Shown here piece after piece: positions 61,102 to 64,000 of a stretch of 64,000 nt of DNA (its first letter is position 1; every line of letters begins with the position of its first letter). The notes under the pieces are model-generated. The model was not told the origin of the DNA. It was given only the letters and a program-made list of their open reading frames with translations, and ran no database searches. The position numbers and the translations under genes are program-made. The DNA is from Lingula anatina (Eukaryota; Brachiopoda; Lingulata; Lingulida; Lingulidae): positions 359,341 through 423,340 of the forward strand of contig NW_019774925.1 of assembly GCF_001039355.2 (NCBI RefSeq), written 5' to 3'.

Positions 61102-63372
61102 CTATGATTTTCCCCAGTTGAATCCTGCTGGAACATCATCTGAATTGCCTGATTTTGGTACCATGGCCATGAACTTGAATCTTTCTCCCATCTTTTTAGG
61201 ACTGATTAGCATGTCATAGCCTGAGAGAAGGTCTTTTCTCTGCTTTGGATTGTTATTCACTAGATTCTACAAAAGTAGAAAAATATTACAGAAAAGATGT
61301 TATTTGACTGCTTTAACAAGATGAGTTGTAGAGTAATGAAATTTCACTGTCATTAAAAAATAAATTAACGTTTGAAATTTGAAAGGTTTTGTTCCAGTCA
61401 AACAGTCTTGACCACTCACCAGGTCAAGACTGTCATTATGATAAGACTTTTTTCTTTGAAAGAGAACAGAACTTTTATAACAAACAGTATATGGCAGTAT
61501 AGTGTAAAATTGTGCCCATCATATTTTTCAATTATGCACTTCCCGTATAGAATTATCCACCAAAACTAATCAGACCACTTGAGTATTTTATTTAGTGCTA
61601 AGCTTCACTGACTGGGGTGTAAACTATCCTAAAATTCAAGTTTCTGCTTCTGAATCAGAAGTCCAAATCACTCACTTTCAATCGTTCTCCTATTCCCATG
61701 GCAGTTAGAAACCGCTCCTGTGTCACTGGACCATGTACATCAACTGGAACAAGAAACATGACAGAAACTTAAAGAACATCAAACATATAAATCGATATCA
61801 AAATCCACTTTTGTCTACATCTAGAAGAGGTTAGAGAGTGAATTAATAACCAGGCCTTGGAATGTCACTGAAGTGAGTTCACCAATTGGTTCATTTACCT
61901 CTATATCAGCAGCTGATGTAATAAGACTTCTGAACTTGGGCTTGTTTCACAACAAAGTCTCAAGTTCTTGATCTAAGCTTAAACTGCTAACTTCAGACAG
62001 CCAGCTATTCAAAGTCAGCTTTGCATTATTGGTCAATTGCAATTAAGAATGATTGGCCCAAAATTAATGTATCTGACATACTTAAAGTAGCCTTGCATAT
62101 CCTCTGTGAGACAACTTATCCAGCTGGGTCCCAGTAACCAAAGATTTTAGTCCAAACATTGACTTAATGCTTTTTGTGAAGTGGGCCCCAGGCTATTCCT
62201 GATGACAGTATTTTCTTAGACACTTTAATTGGAAACACATAATATGAAAAAATATATCCTTAAGTGCAACATCCGGAAGGTGACAGCAGGATCCACCTGC
62301 ACATAACATAAGCAGGAGCATTTTCCAAGAAGCACCACTTCATGCTTTCCAAATTTTAAACTTCTCGTTCAGAGTTCTTATCAAATACTGTCCATAGGTT
62401 TTGCCATCCCTTACCCATGCCCTTGACCATCTGTTTCAGGTAAGAGAAGTCCACATCGGCAGTTAGATCAGCAGACCCTGGCTCTACTAGTGGATTGTGA
62501 AGCTGATGGTTCTTGAAAGCCTGTGTATACAATGTTTACAATAGAAATATTGAATGTTCTAACAATCTTTTTTAAAAAGATATTTTATAACTACCTAATT
62601 GGTAACTTGATGCTTTATAAGTAGATATAATACCTAAACCAACATTATCACAAACAAATATCTGCAGCAACGAAAATTAGAAGTTTAGTATATACAAAAG
62701 ATAACATATGCAACCATAATGGACTCAAATTTGATAAACAATGTTTCCTAAGCTGAATTCATTCAAAATTAGGCTGGAGACAAACCGATGTTTATTTCTT
62801 TAAATTCTAAATTGAGTCAATATCTATTACCCTAAATGTATTGCCCTTTTCCCCAACATGCCCATAGTCAGCAATGAGTGCCCCTCCCCCATATGCCTTC
62901 ACTCTTGCTGCTATGTCGTGTACAATAACCCCAGCTTCTGGGCAGATCTCTATGTAATCTCTGTTGCTGTGCTCAAGCTTCTTCCCCTAATGGCCATGGG
63001 AAAAAAATAAGATCATACAATTTTTGATTAATCCAAGACATAACCGTTTACCTCTGCACAATTCATCAAATTGTTCAATAGCTTTTTTTATTTTACTTTC
63101 TACTATTTCAAATGGCAAATGGGTATCAAATAAAAAAGATCATGTTTTGATGAAATTTTTCTAGGTGATGATACACAGGTTCTAGCATTTAACAAACATA
63201 AATCCTAATGAAAACTACCACCGAAGAGAGCATGTTATAAGCAGTGATCTCAATATGTTACCTCAATAAATACTTTTTGTGCTGGTGTAGGAATTGGAGA
63301 TAAGACAAATTTCAATCCATCTGATGGTTCATCAATTTCAACCAGAACTTCTCTCCATCCTTTTTCTGTTTT
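61102..63372 (-). CDS. NDUFAF7: NDUFAF7, complex I assembly arginine methyltransferase, 3' five exons
   Basis: NDUFAF7 (MidA family) is a mitochondrial matrix SAM-dependent methyltransferase that dimethylates an arginine of NDUFS2 during complex I assembly. Exons in transcript order: 63372-63262, 62986-62831, 62520-62415, 61743-61676, 61266-61102, together 201 residues plus stop, all in frame. Recognisable blocks: KTEKGWREVLVEID, GGGALIADYGH, TADVDFSYL, GPVTQERFLTAMGIGERLK, SGYDMLISPKKMGERFKFMA, which track the human protein to its C-terminus. The N-terminal half, with the SAM-binding motif I, is not in the window and should lie to the right. A tRNA-like sequence lies in the 3' UTR, starting about 35 nt beyond the stop. 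Confidence 0.9.
61938..62188. mobile_element. Small inverted-repeat element in NDUFAF7 intron
   Basis: GGGCTTGTTTCACAACAAAG at the left and, in reverse complement at the right (62170-62188), GGGCCCACTTCACAAAAAG. The ends match imperfectly, and the roughly 250-bp length fits a MITE. No coding capacity was seen. Confidence 0.45.
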
Positions 63373-64000
63373 CTGCAATAATAAACAGACGATCAAAGGT
63401 TAATATGTTACCTAATATTTTACCATACTTCTTGACCTATAGTGTGGCCTGCCTGTTTTCTTTCTTCAAGAAAAAGGTTTGGAATGAAGAAGAGCTTAAA
63501 AAATAAACCCCTTATGTATACAATAAAGAAAGCTAAATCTAACTTCTGTTTGCAAATGTCTTTACAAGGCAGCAAAGCTGTCAAATGTACAGACAAAAAG
63601 CAGGAAACAACTATGCACAAAATAGGCTACTGTCAACTCTGATGCAAAAGTACATTATGTTAAACTGTAAATTCAACATCAAATTTTAATTATGCTCAAC
63701 AGGAAATACCAATGAAAGTAAAATGTGTAACAAGCATAAGGCTTCAGGCCCATGAGAGTTCAAGTTCACACTTTGAAAATGTATAACTTCCAGAAAAAGA
63801 AGCCAATTAGACTGCTTTTCCAACTCAGGCTGCATGCCGATTTTCGAACTTGACCTCCGTTTTAGTAAGATCGATTACTCCTGAGAGTTTCACGACAACA
63901 GACCTATCGGTTTTCCTTGAAATGTGTTTACAGTGTTGCATATATGTTGAAAAGTGAAAGAAAAAAGCATAACTTCTACAATAATGGCCCGATCATCCTG
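63373..64000. other. NDUFAF7 intron, right edge
   Basis: No further NDUFAF7 exon recognised on the minus strand, so the next one should lie beyond 64000. Confidence 0.5.

Overview
This is animal nuclear DNA: AT-rich, with genes split into many short exons by ordinary GT-AG introns (one is AT-AC), long simple repeats, and several non-autonomous repeats plus one DIRS-type retrotransposon. The gene set and the high divergence between apparent alleles suggest a heterozygous invertebrate, perhaps a mollusc or other marine lophotrochozoan. That placement is inference; no sequence here proves it.

Layout. (1) 1-17434, minus strand: TIMM50, the inner-membrane receptor of the mitochondrial TIM23 import machinery. 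One complete 10-exon copy (4082-10664, about 397 aa) is flanked by two partial copies, exons 8-6 on the left (95-2298) and exons 3-1 on the right (14468-17434). Intron and flanking sequence is also repeated, and each repeat boundary sits at a single 'n' (2580, 14325), so the partial copies look like unmerged haplotype overlaps. (2) 17435-23452: divergent promoter region, foldback repeats and (TG)n. (3) 23453-38236, plus strand: a complete Son of sevenless gene (SOS, 24 coding exons, about 1257 aa), the Ras/Rac exchange factor. Its REM-domain intron is a U12-type AT-AC intron. (4) 42225-43239, plus strand: an unrecognised two-exon secreted cysteine-rich protein of 132 aa. (5) 45474-54358, plus strand: GCC1/GCC88, a trans-Golgi golgin (10 exons, about 725 aa) ending in a GRIP domain. 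(6) 55523-60506: a small inverted-repeat element split by a nearly intact 4.6-kb DIRS-like retrotransposon. It has a gag-like ORF, an RT/RNase H/methyltransferase-like ORF and a tyrosine recombinase ORF. (7) 61102-63372, minus strand: the 3' five exons of NDUFAF7, the complex I assembly methyltransferase, which continues past the right edge.

The host genes are unrelated housekeeping or signalling genes and form no operon-like system. The most notable observations are the AT-AC intron in SOS; a canonical A AAA AAC slippery site with a downstream hairpin at the gag/pol overlap of the DIRS element, whose pol frame has no early ATG; the nested insertion; a family of foldback elements with similar ends; the orphan secreted protein with a decayed copy of its exon end inside its own intron; and the probable false duplications at the assembly gaps.
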